From: Prinia subflava
Taxonomy: Eukaryota > Chordata > Aves > Passeriformes > Cisticolidae
Reading direction: 5' to 3'
Length of the DNA stretch: 64,000 nucleotides
Assembly (NCBI RefSeq): GCF_021018805.1
Contig: NC_086247.1
Coordinates: 124,001-188,000, forward strand
The translations under genes and the position numbers were made by a program. Numbering within the stretch: position 1 is the stretch's first letter; every line of letters starts with the position of its first letter. Below are positions 11,380 to 23,465 of the stretch, in pieces. The notes under the pieces are model-generated. The model was given only the letters and a program-made list of their open reading frames with translations, was not told where the DNA came from and made no database searches.

Positions 11380-11860
11380 GGGTCCAGGGGAACATCCTGC
11401 AGTTCAACAAGGCCAAGTGCAAGGCCAGGAAAACGCTCTGAGAGCTTGAGCCTCTCTGCCCTGGAGATAGGCTGGGAGAACTGGAGGTGTCCAGCCTGGA
11501 GGAAAGAAGGCTCCAGAAGATGTTTGAGCCCCTTGTAATACCTGAAGGGGTTTTAGGAGAGCTGGAGAGGCATTTGGGACGTGGGTGTGGAGTGCCAGCA
11601 CAAGGGGAGATGGCTTTCCACTGCCAGAGGGCAGGGCTAGATGGGACACTGGGCAGGAATCCTTCCCTGTGAGGGTGGGCAGGCCCTGGCACAGGCTGTC
11701 CAGAGAGGCTGTGGCTGCCCCATCCCTGGAGGTTTTCCAGGCCAGGTTCATCAGGGCTTGGAGCAACCTGGGATAGTGGAGGGTGTCCCTGCCATGGCAG
11801 GCTGGGGTTGGGACTGGGTGACTTTAAAAGTTCCTTTCCAACACATTCTAGGATTCTTCA
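11380..11860 (+). mobile_element. CR1 LINE 3' part, plus orientation, in MAPK15 3' UTR region
   Basis: TTCAACAAGGCCAAGTGCAA, GTGGCTGCCCCATCCCTGGA, TGTCCCTGCCATGGCAGG and TTCCTTTCCAACACATTCTA in CR1 order, with an internal deletion. Confidence 0.85.
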
Positions 11861-12102
11861 GCAGTCTGCCTAAATGTGGATATTTTTTTGAGCTGAACAG
11901 GTAACTGTTCTCTGAAGACCTTGAAGATGTAACTCTTCATAGATAATCTTACAGCCCTTCACTCATTTCTGTGACTCTTCCAGGCTAGATGAACAGAATT
12001 CATTATGGTCTGGTTTTGTTAAAATCAAGTAGAAAAGCATTTGAAATACTGGTGGGTTCTTCTACAATATTTAACAGCTTCTCTAGTGTGTAATATTGTA
12101 AT

Positions 12103-12108
12103 AATAAA
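12103..12108 (+). promoter_or_regulatory. candidate polyadenylation signal for MAPK15
   Basis: First AATAAA on + after the stop codon, about 1 kb downstream. If used, the 3' UTR would contain the CR1 copy at about 11,380-11,860. Confidence 0.35.
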
Positions 12109-13052
12109 TCCTTTATATTGCACTGCAGAAAATCTTTGTCTTTCAAGCAGCATTTGCTGTGTCTTCTCCAATGAGTAATTGGTCCTTTTTATTGTTTTTG
12201 CTTTCAGAAAGCAAAGTTTCATGAGATACTATTGCTGAGACATAAAGGTGTTGCCTGCCTACAGTGGGACTACAGGAAACTTTAAATTCCTGTTTCAGTG
12301 ATTTTGGATACATTTTCCCCATTAGCCTGAAGCTCTTGAGGTTTCACTCTACCCGTGATGAATGATTGTTATTACCCCCAGCTCTCTCAACTGCTCATGG
12401 TGCTCCAGACCCGTCAGCTCATGAACTGCAGATTCACTCTCGAGGAAGTCACTGCTTGGCCAAGGCAGGATTGACTTTAGAAGCCTCTTTAAACTCAGAC
12501 TGACCTGAGAAGGCCTCCTGAAACCAAGCCCTTCTCCATCAACAGCATCTCAGCAGCTTCTTTCAGCTCAGCCCCTAAAGCAAGTAATTCCCTGCACACA
12601 AAGGAACAAACCACAGGCAAACCAGACCCTGCAGGCTCAGGAACTGCTAAAGACAAAAGCTGGGCTTGTGCTGCTGGGGAAGATCAGAACCAGATTAGGC
12701 CAAGACGTTGATTGCAACTCTTTTTTGTATGTAAACCTTCAAAAAGGTGCCTCCTATCTCTGATTCACTGTGAGATACAAAAAAAGAGTAACTTCACCCG
12801 AGAAATACTTTTTCCAGTTAATACCTATGTGTGTATTATCTTTTCTGGCCCAAATGCAACTATGGAATTTTCTATTATTCTATTTTTTTTTCTAAAATTT
12901 GAATCTTTTTTTCTGCTGAAAATATTCCTTGGGTTTAACAGAGACTATCACTTAGCTTTGTACAGTAACAGAGACTTGTTTTTTAAGCATGTTGTCATTT
13001 TAATTGTTTTATTTGGAACATATTGTGTTAAAGTTGTTTGATACCACCTGAC

Positions 13053-13058
13053 TTTATT
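13053..13058 (-). promoter_or_regulatory. candidate polyadenylation signal for FAM83H
   Basis: TTTATT on + gives AATAAA on the minus strand about 165 nt past the FAM83H stop codon. A second AATAAA lies about 45 nt further on. Confidence 0.5.
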
Positions 13059-13223
13059 GAGCAAACTGTGCCATGGGAGGCTCATGCTGGATATATTTCT
13101 GCTCACTAACCAAAAAGAGCATTGCCATTGTAGCCATCATAGCCATCAGGATTATAGACAAGTTTCTTCCTCGTTTCCCTGTGACAGTCAGTGATTAAAT
13201 GGAATTAAATAGGATCTCTAGGA

Positions 13224-15867
13224 TCATTTTTTGGTCTTGAAGGTCCCCAGGATTTTGGGCATGAATTTTCCCATTTTCTTGTCTTTGGCATCTGTGTCAT
13301 ATTCCTCTTCACTGGGACTTGTGTGCTCGTCCTTCTTGCAGAACACCTCAAACCTGCTGTACACTCGCTTCTCCTTCCGCATGTTCTCCATTTTCTTCAG
13401 GAGGGTGTCTCTGTCCTCGGACGGCTGCCGCTGGAAGTTCCGTTTCTGGCTCCCAAAGCTCTCAGACCTGTGGATGTTGCAGCTTTTCTCCTTCTCCCCT
13501 TTTCTCTCCAAGCTTGTGGTGGACCTGGAGAGGTCAGGGTTGCTGGTGGAGGGCAGCTGCTTGGCCAGCTCGGCCCTGTTCTTCTGGCTGTTGGCAGAGA
13601 TCTGCTCCAGGATCACCTTGGTGTCGTCACGCAGGTTGCTGCTGTACAGGATGTTGGCTGTGGAGGAGGGGAACCTCCCTTGTGTTGTCTGGCTGCTCTT
13701 GGGGGGCAGCGGTGCTGCGAATTTGTGGGATTTTTCTTCCTCCATTGCTTCCTGGCAGTCTCCTGTGGATGATCGCTTGAGCACCACTGCCTGCTTGTCA
13801 CATTTCCCACTCTCAGAAGCAGGTTCCTCCTCCAGTTTCTTTTCACCTTTTGGGTTCAAAAACTGCTTCAGCCGTAGTGACCCTTTTCTTAAAAACTCCA
13901 TGGGATTTTGTTCTTGTTTTGAACACTCTTCCTCAGATTTGTTGAGAGAGCTGTCAGACCCTGGACTTCTAGACAGGCTTTCTAGAACTGAGGATGTAGT
14001 ACTTGTCCTAACCTGTGGTTTCTTCATTTCTGTGTTGACTAATTTTGGAGAGTCTTCTCTGAAGGTCACTCTGTCCTTCTTCTCTGGAAGAGCCAATTTC
14101 TGAGTGTCTCCTACAAATATCAGGCTCTCCTTCTCTGGAAGAGGAGGTTTGTTCTCGATGGGGTAAAATCGGGATGACAGCTTGTCCACCTTGGTGCCAA
14201 GGTGTGCCAGGGGATCTTTACTCAAGGCGTCCCCAAGCTGGGGGGTGGATGAGGCCACTCCAAACGCTCTGTCCAGCTCTCCATGCATTTTGTAAGTACT
14301 GCAGGAGTCTTTGGAGTCCAGCACCCTGCTCTCCAGAATCTTATACTGCACAGATTTGGTACATTTCTTCTCTGTATTCTGGGATTCCTCCTGTAGGTAG
14401 CCTGAAACAGCTTTGGTGTGGGTGACCCGTTCCATGTCCTTGCCCACAGCTTTGTACTTCTCCAGCAGCTCGGCCACTTTGGAGGAGGCAGCCGTCTTGA
14501 TGGTTTCATTGTCCTTTGTTAACTCACTGGACATTTGCTCTTTTTGGATCATCTGCACCTTCTCTATTGTGGTGTTGGGCTGATCTAATTTGGCAGCACT
14601 GAAAATCAGAGAGGACCTGAGCCTGGAGCTCCTCTGGATCAAGGGATTTATTCTGGACCTGAAGGCATCTGGTTTCATTATGGAGGTTTCTTCACCTGCT
14701 CTGTCAGGATCTGCAGATTCCTTGGCACTGTCGATTCCCAGTGGCTTGCTAAGGAAAGGCGTGGGGGGTTTGAATGCTGGGACAAGGTCAGTGGGGTGCT
14801 TTGTGAGGGGATCCCCAGGAGCGTCGTTGTACGCCTCGGACTCCATCGGCATCGGGAGCCCTTCCTCTGGCTCAGACTGGTACGCGCTGAGGTACGAAGA
14901 AATCCTCCAGTTCCGTAGCCCTGTCCTGTTCTCCTGCGTGTTCTTGTCGTCATCCTGGTCTTCCTCCTTGTCCTGTAGGAACAGGCGCTGCTCCAGGCTC
15001 TGCTTCTGCGTGGGAGAAGTCTGGCAAATGAACTTCTGTCCTATATTCTGCCTCCGTAGCATCATTCCCATGGGGCCGTTGCCCGCGGGGTTCAGCTGGT
15101 CAGAGCCATGTCTCACCTCCCGGGAAGAATTTGAAGGCACGTAATCCAGTCGCAAGGGGAAACCCTCTTGCTGGAAACTGGGCTCCAGTTCGGGGTATCG
15201 GGGTCCCTCTACGTAGTCTTCCAGTTCATTGAATCCTGGCCTCCCCCCTCGAATCCTCTCAAAGAATCCCTGAGGTCTACCAGAAAGATGGGGATGTTCA
15301 AACTGGTACTGGTAGAACTGGTCCTTCTGGAAGTGACTGGATTGGATTTTGAACTCGTCCATGTTGTTCATGAACATCTGCCGTGTGTACTGCTTGGCAG
15401 AAGCAAAATTTTCAAACGTTCCTTCTGCAAAACTGTGTCTCTTGAAGGCGTCCAGCTCCAGCTGCTTGGAGCGGAGAAAGCCCCTGACAGGGTCCATCTG
15501 GGAGTTCTCCATTTCCACCTTCTTGTACATGCGCATGGCCGAGCCCTCCACGGTGTGCCGCAGCATGTCGTCCCGGCGGAAGTTGGAGAGGAAGTACCTG
15601 TCTGGATCCACTCTGTCCATGAAGGAGGGGAAGAGACTCTCGTCCCTCTGGAACATCAGGGGGCCTTTTTTGGGAAAGAAAGGCATGTTATTGCCAAAGG
15701 GAGCCATGGCGAACGTGTTCTCTGGCTTTGCCAGGAGGTTGGCTGGGGGAACAAGAGGTTCCGACTGTGCAAACAAAATGCGGAATTCTTCGTCAAAGCT
15801 GGCCACCAGCTCCCCCTGGAAGATGTGTGCAATGCTCCTGTGAATCTTCTCAAACGACCACATGAAA
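13224..15867 (-). CDS. FAM83H: FAM83H large last exon
   Basis: 2,644-nt exon after TCTGCAG. It begins with FMWSFEKIHRS, contains SFDEEFRILF (F270/F274), then encodes the long disordered tail to the stop codon. A frame of 290 codons antisense to it is a shadow. Confidence 0.97.
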
Positions 15868-18800
15868 CTGCAGAGAGAACAGAAGTCACTGAGTTACTCA
15901 GCTGTACCTGTTCTCATTAAAACATTTGCTCACCTGAAGCAAATTCTAAATTTTCTGGCCAGGCAGAAATAGGGCAAAATAACAGCAGAAAAATCCTCTG
16001 CAGCTACTTGTTACACATGACTGTTCCCAAAACTAACAGCTTGACTGATTTGGGATCACATCTTTGCAGAGAATTTGACAAGGCAATAAATTGTTTCTGC
16101 TCCAAAAAGCCAGTCAGTCGTGTCACCCAGGGTGTGAGCTGGTGATAATCCTTCTGTGAAGCAGATGTTCCTGTCTTCACCTGTCAGCAATGACCTGGAC
16201 AGTCAGTGTGTACCCTCAGCACCCGGCAGGTGACACCAGTCAGGGACCCCAAAGGCTGGGGAGATGTCCCAACAGGAACCTCCAAAAAGACAAACCCAAG
16301 ATCTCACTCCTGGGGGCACAACCCTTCCACCCACGCAGTCTGGGGGGGACTGAACAGAAGGAGATGGGCTGGAAATGAGGGAGGAAGATGTTCAGGATTA
16401 TGGTGTTCATCTTCCCAAATCAAGCTCTGCTTTTCTTTTCCCATCTGCTGCCTGATGGGCAGCAGGGAAGGGATCCCTTATTTTGTCTTGCCTGTGTGTG
16501 CAGGTTTGCTGTAGCTGTTAAAACTGTATCAACCCAAGAGTTGAAAACCTTTACAGTTTTCTACCACAGCTGCTGGGAATCGTGAGGGACACCTTTGTGA
16601 GGCTTGGCTTCCTGCTGGGCTTGGACAAACCCCTTAGAATTACTGTTGTTTTCTTTTTCCCCACAGATTTTTAAATTCTTAATGTGAAAGAAGCTTGGTT
16701 TGGGGTTGTCTGGGCTCAAGGACTTCTTTAGTTGGTATATCTACCTCAACTACAAAATGGAGTACTTTTCCCAAAAAATTTATACTCAGTGTCCTTCAGT
16801 GAGCAAAACCCTTGTCCCTGATATCCATGTGGAAGTGCCAGAATGCTGCATTACCAATTCACCAGCCTCTCTCTCAGAATCCCAGACTGGTTTGGGCTGG
16901 AAGGGACCAGCACACCTTGTTTCATCTTCTCTGCCATGACAGGGACACCTTCCGTTAGTCCAGGTTACTCCAAGCCTCATTGAGCCTTATCTTGAACACT
17001 TCCACACCTTCCCACTTCGGAAATGATACAATATTTGAAAGCCCAAAGCACATGGGAGTGTGGCAGAAGTGTCCTGAACCATTAACTTGATGTTCTCATA
17101 AACAAAAAATGATCCAGTTGGAACAGTTAGTTGTTTGGTACAGCATCAAATCTGAATAATTCTTTTCAAACATCAGGAAAAAAGAAAAAACCAAAGTGGA
17201 ATCTTATTATCAAGGAATCTGCACTTTAATCAGATTCTTGTAATTTTTTCTTCATATACTGTGTTTTAAAATACCCTTAATTCCATTTGCTTATCTTCCA
17301 CCACAAGAAGCAACTCATGGTAGGCTTTGAGCAGTGTGGCCTAGAAGGTCTCCCTGCTTTAGGGTCTGCCCAACCCAAACCAATCACATTCTGTGATTCT
17401 GTGATTACATTCTTAGAGCATGACAGGCGTTTATCCCATCACCCTTTTAATATGAGAAGGAGAAATTCTTCTACTGCAACTCACTGAAAACATTTATTTT
17501 GCCAAAAATGAATGCCTTGGCCAGTAAGATTGTTATTCCCAAAAGGATGGTAATGTGTTAATGGCTGATCTCAAGCCTAACTGAAACCACCCACCACAAA
17601 ACCATCCCTTTCCCTGTTGCCCAGAGAAGCTGTGGCTGCCCCATCCCTGAAAGTGTCCCAGGCCAGGCTGGATGGGGTTTGGAGCAGCCTGGGACAGTGG
17701 AAGGTGTCCCTGCCCACGGGGGCTGTGGGAGTGGAACAAGATGAGCTTTAAAGTCCCTTTGCACACAAATCATGCTGTGATTTTATGGTTCTGTGAGTGG
17801 AGGTCAAAGTTCATTTGGTCCAGACTAAGATGCAAACCTTAAACTCCTCACACTATGGCAGACTCTCCCTGGAATGGATCAGATGGGAGCTGAGCTCCTC
17901 TGCAGCCAGCCCTGCACAAAGCCCCTGTGAGCTCCCCTGCAGCCAGCCCTGCACAAAGCCCCTGCACAAAGCCCCTGCACAAAGCCCCTGTGGGCTCCTC
18001 TGCAGCCAGCCCTGCACAAAGCCCCTGCAGCCAGCCCCTGTGAGCTCCTCTGCAGCCAGCCCTGCACAAAGCCCCTGTGAGCTCCTCTGCAGCCAGCCCA
18101 AGCCCCTGTGGGCTCCTCTGCAGCCAGCCCTGCACAAAGCCCCTGTGGGCTCCTCTGCAGCCAGCCCCTGCACAAAGCCCCTGCACAAAGCCCCTGTGTC
18201 TCCCCAGACTGGCCAGGGCTCCTCACCTGTAGTTGCCACTCAGCACCACCATGCAGTCCACCAGCAGGAACTTCTCCTTCAGGTGCCCCTTGAAGGACAT
18301 CCCCGTGCGGCAGTAGTAGGTTGGGCCAGACACTGTCCTCACCCTCAGGAACTGCAAACCAGAAAGGCACTGACTCAGACGGGACCCTCACTCCCTCCCC
18401 TGCCCCTCCTTCCCCGTTTCCTTTTAACCCCATCCTGCCACTGGCATTGTCCAGTTCCAGTGGTTCTGCCTGCAGACACAGATGTACAAACCCTTCCTCA
18501 GCATATCTTCAGCCTTCTCCCCATGTTGTGCCAGCTCTCCTCACTTTGTTCACCCTCATCTTTCCCAGGCTGCAGCCCGTTCTCCCCTTTCTCAGGTGTT
18601 TGTTGCCATTCTGGCCCTCTGTGTCACAGGACACGAACCGGGTAGGGCAGGTCTTTGCTCACCTCCACATAGTTCAGGTTGACTCTGCACTTGGCAGCTG
18701 TGTCAAGGAAAAGCTGGGAGTTCATTTCATCCAGCAGGATGTAGACAGGCACTCGGCGAGAAGCAGCGTCCAGCACCTCAAACAGCAGATCCACATCCGT

Positions 18801-20585
18801 GAAAATGTCCATCACAATTGCCACCACCTGGGGGAGGGACAAAGGGACACGTCACCCACCTGTGCTGCCTCACGCCCTGACCACGATTCCCAGCTTCTCA
18901 CACCCCAAAGCTGCACTGCCCCATCTCAGCCTCCTTATGACACAGGAAACATCCCCATTAAAGGTTCCATCAAGCACTGTGGGCTCTGAACTGGAAAGAG
19001 AATTTCTGTCCAGGAAGGTGCATGTTCTGTGTAAGCAGGTGAGGGGAAACCTCCCTGTGTTTTTCCCGACTATCAATCCAATGATTCCATGAATTTTTTG
19101 GCTGTAATCACACTGGATGGTGTGTGGAGCTGGTCCACTCCAACATGCACATGCCATTTTTAGGTAACTTCCTGGTCAGTGTTCAGGCAGCCACTGTTCA
19201 GCTTCATCCATGTGCTGATTACAAGGGAAGCAGCTTCCCAGGTCCTGTCCCTCCCAGCTCCCTGAGCATAAATACTTGAGGGAAAGGGCGTGAGGAAGAA
19301 GGAGCCAAAGTCTCAGTGGTGCCCAGGGAGAGGACAAGACATGAACTGAAACACAGCAAATCACAGCTCAGTTACAGAAAATCCTCTGAGACTGAATGGA
19401 GACCATCAACGTGGGAACAGGCTGTCCAGAAAGGTTCTGTCTGCACCCTTGGAGATGCTCAAGGATCCTGAGTGACCCTCTAATTGACCTCCTCTGAGGA
19501 GGGGCGTGGACAGGACCAGCTCCAGAGGCTCCTTCCAATCTCTAATGGATTCTGTGAACTCTTGGTGTATTTTAGCATGGCCTAGGACAGCAGAGCAGAG
19601 ACAAGCTTTGGTGCAGTCAGTGGTGGATTTGAATCATCCTGCTCCTTTGTCAGGTTCTGGAAGCAAAGTTAAGGGAATCAGCATCTGATGTTGCTCGGTC
19701 TGGAGAAAAGGCGGCTCCAGGAAAACCTTACAGCCTCTTCCAGTGCCTGAGGTGGTTCCAAGAGAGCTCAGAAGGGACTCTGGACAAGGGCCTGGAGTGA
19801 CAAAACAAGGGGGAGTGGCTTTCCACTGCCAGAGGGCAGAGTTAGATGAGATATTGGGCAGAAACTGTTCCCTGTGAGGAGGAGAAGGCACTGGTACAGC
19901 GTGCCCTGAGAAGCTGTAGCTGCCCCATCCCTGGAAGTGTTCAAGGCCAGGTTGGATGGGGCTTGGAGCACCCTGGGGTAGTGGAAGGTGTCCCTGCCCG
20001 TGGCAGGGGGTGTGGGACTGGGTGAGCTTTAAGGTCCCTCTGACCCAAACCACTGCATTATGAGTCTCTATTCTGATGCTCTCTGGCACACGTGTGATTT
20101 TACCTCTGCTCTTTTTACCTGGGCTCTCCCGGTCTCACCTGCTGAGCTGCTCGGATCATCCTGCGAGCCTCCTCCTTGATGCTGGGGTTGTCTGGCGGGG
20201 GTGGCTGCACCAGCGTCGTCACCTCTGTGCCCCTGAAGCCGAAGACCATCGGCCAGCCCAGGTCGAGCTCGGGAACGGCCAGGTCCGAGTTCATGGGCCA
20301 GTAGGTGCCGGAGGAGCCGTCCATGTCATTGTCCCCCGCCGTGTCCGTGCTGCCCTCCTGGCTGCCGTACTGCGGCTTCTGCAGGTTCTGGATGATGTGA
20401 TCCACCTCGGAGCCACAGAGGAAATCGGGGGCCGCCTCCTCGGCCAGGAAGCGCTGGTAGCTCTCCCTGCCCTCCTCGGTGAGCACGTCCAGGGCCAGGC
20501 GGTAATACTCCTTGTAGTGCGGGGGAAGGTAGTTGGGGTCCAGGGGGTTGTCCCCCTGCGAGGAGCTTTGGGAGCGACGCGCCAT
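13224..20585 (-). CDS. FAM83H: FAM83H, keratin-associated CK1 anchor, complete coding sequence
   Basis: Four coding exons: 20585-20139, 18827-18663, 18351-18227, 15867-13224; 3,381 nt, 1,126 aa plus stop, close to mammalian FAM83H (about 1,179 aa). Residues 1 to about 290 form the FAM83 (DUF1669) domain, a phospholipase-D-like fold with a degenerate HxK...D motif (H227, K229, D236). D236, F270 and F274 fall, by count from the start codon, at the positions I recall as required for casein kinase 1 binding. The rest is a Ser/Lys/Glu-rich disordered tail ending in KILGTFKTKK, all in one 2.6-kb exon. Family knowledge: FAM83H recruits CK1 to keratin filaments and regulates their organisation; tail truncations cause amelogenesis imperfecta in humans. 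The start is chosen because the acceptor CCTCCAG lies 14 nt upstream and MARRSQSSSQGDNPLDPNY is the family N-terminus. Confidence 0.96.
16875..17005 (-). mobile_element. CR1 3' end, minus orientation
   Basis: CAGAATCCCAGACTGGTTTG, then CAGGGACACCTTCCGTTAG and CTTGAACACTTCCAC. In the FAM83H intron 15868-18226. Confidence 0.8.
17310..17410 (+). mobile_element. CR1 tail fragment, plus orientation
   Basis: CCCAACCCAAACCAATCACA followed by TTCTGTGATTCTGTGATT. Confidence 0.5.
17600..17800 (+). mobile_element. CR1 3' end, plus orientation
   Basis: CCAGAGAAGCTGTGGCTGCC, GGCTGGATGGGGTTTGGAGC, GTGGAAGGTGTCCCTGCCC and a TGTGATTTTATGGTTCTGTG end. Confidence 0.85.
17890..18205. repeat. minisatellite in FAM83H intron beside exon 3
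   Basis: Repeats of CTGCAGCCAGCCCTGCACAA and AGCCCCTGTGAGCTCCTC with variable CTGCACAAAGCCC additions, about 8-10 copies. It begins about 20 nt past the exon 18227-18351 donor. On the transcribed strand each unit reads CTTTGTGCAG/GG, an acceptor-like word. Confidence 0.9.
18227..18351 (-). CDS. FAM83H: FAM83H coding exon 3 (degenerate HKD motif)
   Basis: 125 nt, acceptor TTTGCAG, donor AG/GTGAGG. Encodes GHLKEKFLLVDC with D236. A minisatellite starts about 20 nt past the donor in the following intron. Confidence 0.95.
18663..18827 (-). CDS. FAM83H: FAM83H coding exon 2
   Basis: 55 codons, phase 0 in and out. Acceptor CCCCCAG, donor GAG/GTGAGC. Encodes the VVAIVMDIFTDVDLLFEVLD core strand and helix of the PLD-like fold. 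Confidence 0.95.
19390..19560 (+). mobile_element. CR1-like 3' fragment, plus orientation
   Basis: Words GGGAACAGGCTGTCCAGAAA, CTTGGAGATGCTCAAGGAT and GAGGCTCCTTCCAATCTCT. Confidence 0.55.
19690..20070 (+). mobile_element. CR1 3' end, plus orientation
   Basis: TTTCCACTGCCAGAGGGCAG, AGCTGCCCCATCCCTGGAAG and GTGGAAGGTGTCCCTGCCC in order. It ends about 70 bp from the first coding exon of FAM83H. Confidence 0.85.
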
Positions 20586-20599
20586 CGGGGGAGGGAGAG
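20139..20599 (-). CDS. FAM83H: FAM83H first coding exon
   Basis: 14 nt of 5' UTR after the acceptor, then 149 codons, donor CAG/GTGAGA. Encodes the start of the DUF1669 domain. At least one upstream non-coding exon is implied by the acceptor. Confidence 0.93.
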
Positions 20600-21984
20600 C
20601 TGGAGGGAAAGAGAAAACAGCCCTGAGAGCGGGGTCATGACAGCAACACATCTTCCTCATAGAGCAGAGGTTAACAGGACACGGAGCAACGCTGGAGAAA
20701 GTTCAGTCTAAAGGCGTGGGAGCCTAAAATTAGGCAGAGGTGTGAGCCACTTAACCACTACCTTCACACAGTTAACTGTTCTGGGCCAAAATAAGGAACA
20801 AATCAACCAGGCAGCCCTGGGATAGGCAAGGCAAACGCATCCAACAGAGTGACCAACCTTCTCTTTTAGGCTGATGGTTGTTAAACTTCAATTTATAATT
20901 TGTTTTAAAGTCAAGATCAAAGCTGTAGGTGGTTATTATCTACACTCCATTAAAATTAATTTCCAAATGCTACAGAAGTTATTTACTATGCGGCCCTAAA
21001 CCAAAAGTGCCTGCCTGAACCAAGGGCACCCTTGGACCCTTATAAATTGGGTGTTACAACCACCTCAGCTTGTGAACAGGAGCAGGTGGTGCATGGTGCA
21101 GGTGAGTTGAGGGGTGTCCTGCTGGTGTAACACAGTCAGAAGGCACAGGAGTCTTCATCAGATGAATGAAGAAATTAAAAACGAGGGATGTGATCACTCC
21201 TTCAGTCTCTTCATGTTGAGAAAAACAAGAGCTGAAGGGGCTCATATGCAATAGTTGATAATTATCTATAGGGAACAATTATTTGAGACTACAGACCAAT
21301 CTGATTTTAACCCATTTTTGAAAGAAAAGCTTGTTGTGCCACAACAGTAATATCTGACTGACCCACAGATTGCTCAAAGCACTCTGAACTCATGTCAATG
21401 CTGGAATGTTCATTCCCTGCACGCCACCCCTGAGGTGCCAGCAGAGCCTTCCCGTGATCCCCAAAAGAGTGAGGACTCCTGCTGAGTGACGTTACTGAGG
21501 GTGAGTACAGGAGGTGAGGGTCGCTGCTGTCATTGCCATCCAACACTTCTGCTTCCAGAACGGGAGGGGTTGCCTTGGACTGGGAGGAAGATAAAGACCC
21601 AGACTCAGCCTATCGTGTGTTAAGAGCTGGAGAGGAAAGCAATTGGAAAGCAATTCCTCTCCACATGCATAAGGATAAACTGGTTTCAGGTTACTCGACC
21701 ACCTGCCTGGCACACAGCAGCTCTGTCTTACTCCTGCTCCAAGCTGAAACTCCTGGTAAAGCTGCATGACACAACAGGAAAAATATGGCCTTAACATCAG
21801 GATAGGAAAATCCAACACGTCTACATGTGATGTATTGCAACAGATAATCATGTTTATAGTCCACACATGCAGCTGCCTTTACAGACTGAATTGTCTGCAA
21901 TTATCATCTCACTCTTAATTCTTTTTTTTTCTCTGTGTAAGAGGAAAAAAAGCACAGAGCACTCCAGAATGTATCTCTGGTGGA

Positions 21985-22075
21985 AGGTGCCCCTGCCCAC
22001 AGCAGGGGTGTGGAACTAAATGGTCTTTAAGGTCCCTTCCCACTCAGACCATCCTGAGATTCTGTGATTTCAGGA
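21985..22075 (+). mobile_element. CR1 tail, plus orientation
   Basis: TGGTGGAAGGTGCCCCTGCC, GGTCTTTAAGGTCCCTTCCC and a GAGATTCTGTGAT end. Confidence 0.75.
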
Positions 22076-23179
22076 TGCTCAAGTCATCTTTTAACTATTT
22101 CAGCAGTGTCATGTCATTTTAAGGACTTGTCCCATGTTCCATTAATCTTGGATAGAAGTACAACATCTCCAACTCATCCAGATATAACCCACAAAGGGGA
22201 CAGTGGTGCCACAGCAAACTGCTCACAGTGTTCAGAGAGGGAGCGTCAGAGACAAAGGACCAACTGCAACATTAAAAGGCAGAAGCATCAGAAGAACCCT
22301 GCTGGACAATCAAGGGCAGCAGAGGAAATGCCCTGCTGGTCAAGTGGCAAAGCAATTTTATATTGATTAATATAATATTTCACTACAGTTTTAAATGAAG
22401 AGGGAGAAGACTGAGCTTTAAATAAGCATCAGGTAATACTGACTGTTACTTGGTAGGACCACAGAAAACAGCACCACAGGCTCAGGAGGAACTCCCAGCT
22501 GGAGTGGGCTGGGCAGATGGATGTTTTATTCCTCACATCCCAAAAAGGGTGGTTTGTGCCTGAACTCTGATTCCTCAGTCTAGAAAAGACACCACAAATT
22601 GTGATCAGGGCATCTCTGCCACCAGCACAAGGACTGAATGGGCAGAAAATTAACCTTGCATGTGGTAGGTCTGGAGGGACATCAGGAAACCCCTGTGCTC
22701 ATCTGGGCTGATCTGGGAGAACTCTCCCATTGCTCTGCAACTCCCTGACAGGAGGGTGCAGCCCGATGGGGGCCAGGCTCTGCTCCCAGTTCTTACAGTG
22801 AGGAGTCACTTGAGTTCCCCAAGTGCTTGTGGTGCTCAGTGCATTTGTGAATAAGCAGGGAAAGTGGTACCAGTGAAGAAGTAAATTCGATGTGGAAATG
22901 GGTTCATGGTCTCATGGGTTTCCCTGAGACACGGACGTGGAGCTGGGGTGTCCTGGTCCCACTGAGCACAGCAGTGGGGCTGGGCTGCTGGCCTGGCAGG
23001 GATGATCAGGGGGAGCCTGCAGGGGATCTTTGGAGGGGGCCTGGAAAACTCTGCCCTTACTCTGTGTGTGTGTCTGTGGGGGGGTTATTTCCTTCAGAAT
23101 ACACACATGACTCAGAACTGTGAAATAAAACCCAAAAGTTGGGTTTGTGCCCCCATAAGTGTCAGCCCCACCTCTGCAG

Positions 23180-23300
23180 GTGCTCCGTGGCTTGGAGCCA
23201 CCTGCTCTGGTGGAAGGTGTCCTTGCCCAGGGCATGGGCTGGAACAAGATGAGCTTTAAGGTCCCTTCCAACCCAAACCATCTTGTGCTCCCATGTTTCC
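23180..23300 (+). mobile_element. CR1 tail, plus orientation
   Basis: TGGTGGAAGGTGTCCTTGCC, AGATGAGCTTTAAGGTCCC and TTCCAACCCAAACCATCTTG. More degraded CR1-like pieces are seen at about 22,680-22,830. Confidence 0.75.
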
Positions 23301-23397
23301 ATTAGTTGTTAGCATATTTTAATTCCCTGGGTTGCAACAAGAACAATACCATGTTGGTGAATTCTCAGTTTGCATGAAAAATGCTGGTTTAGAAAAA

Positions 23398-23465
23398 TAA
23401 GTAAGTAAATAAATAAATAGCTATACACCCATACATACACACACACACATATACATACATACAAG
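23398..23465. repeat. compound microsatellite (TAAA/TACA/CA)
   Basis: AAGTAAGTAAATAAATAAAT followed by CATACATACACACACACACA and further ATAC units. Confidence 0.9.

Larger units (their letters stand above)
11062..13223. other. tail-to-tail intergenic region MAPK15/FAM83H
   Basis: About 2.2 kb between the two stop codons. It holds both 3' UTRs, one plus-strand CR1 copy and AT-rich sequence. No other gene was seen. Confidence 0.8.
18828..20138 (-). other. FAM83H intron with two CR1 copies
   Basis: Intron of 1.3 kb; plus-orientation CR1 pieces occupy about 19,390-19,560 and 19,690-20,070. Confidence 0.7.

Noticed and set aside
13231..14103. 290-codon plus-strand frame
   Set aside because: Antisense shadow of the FAM83H last exon.
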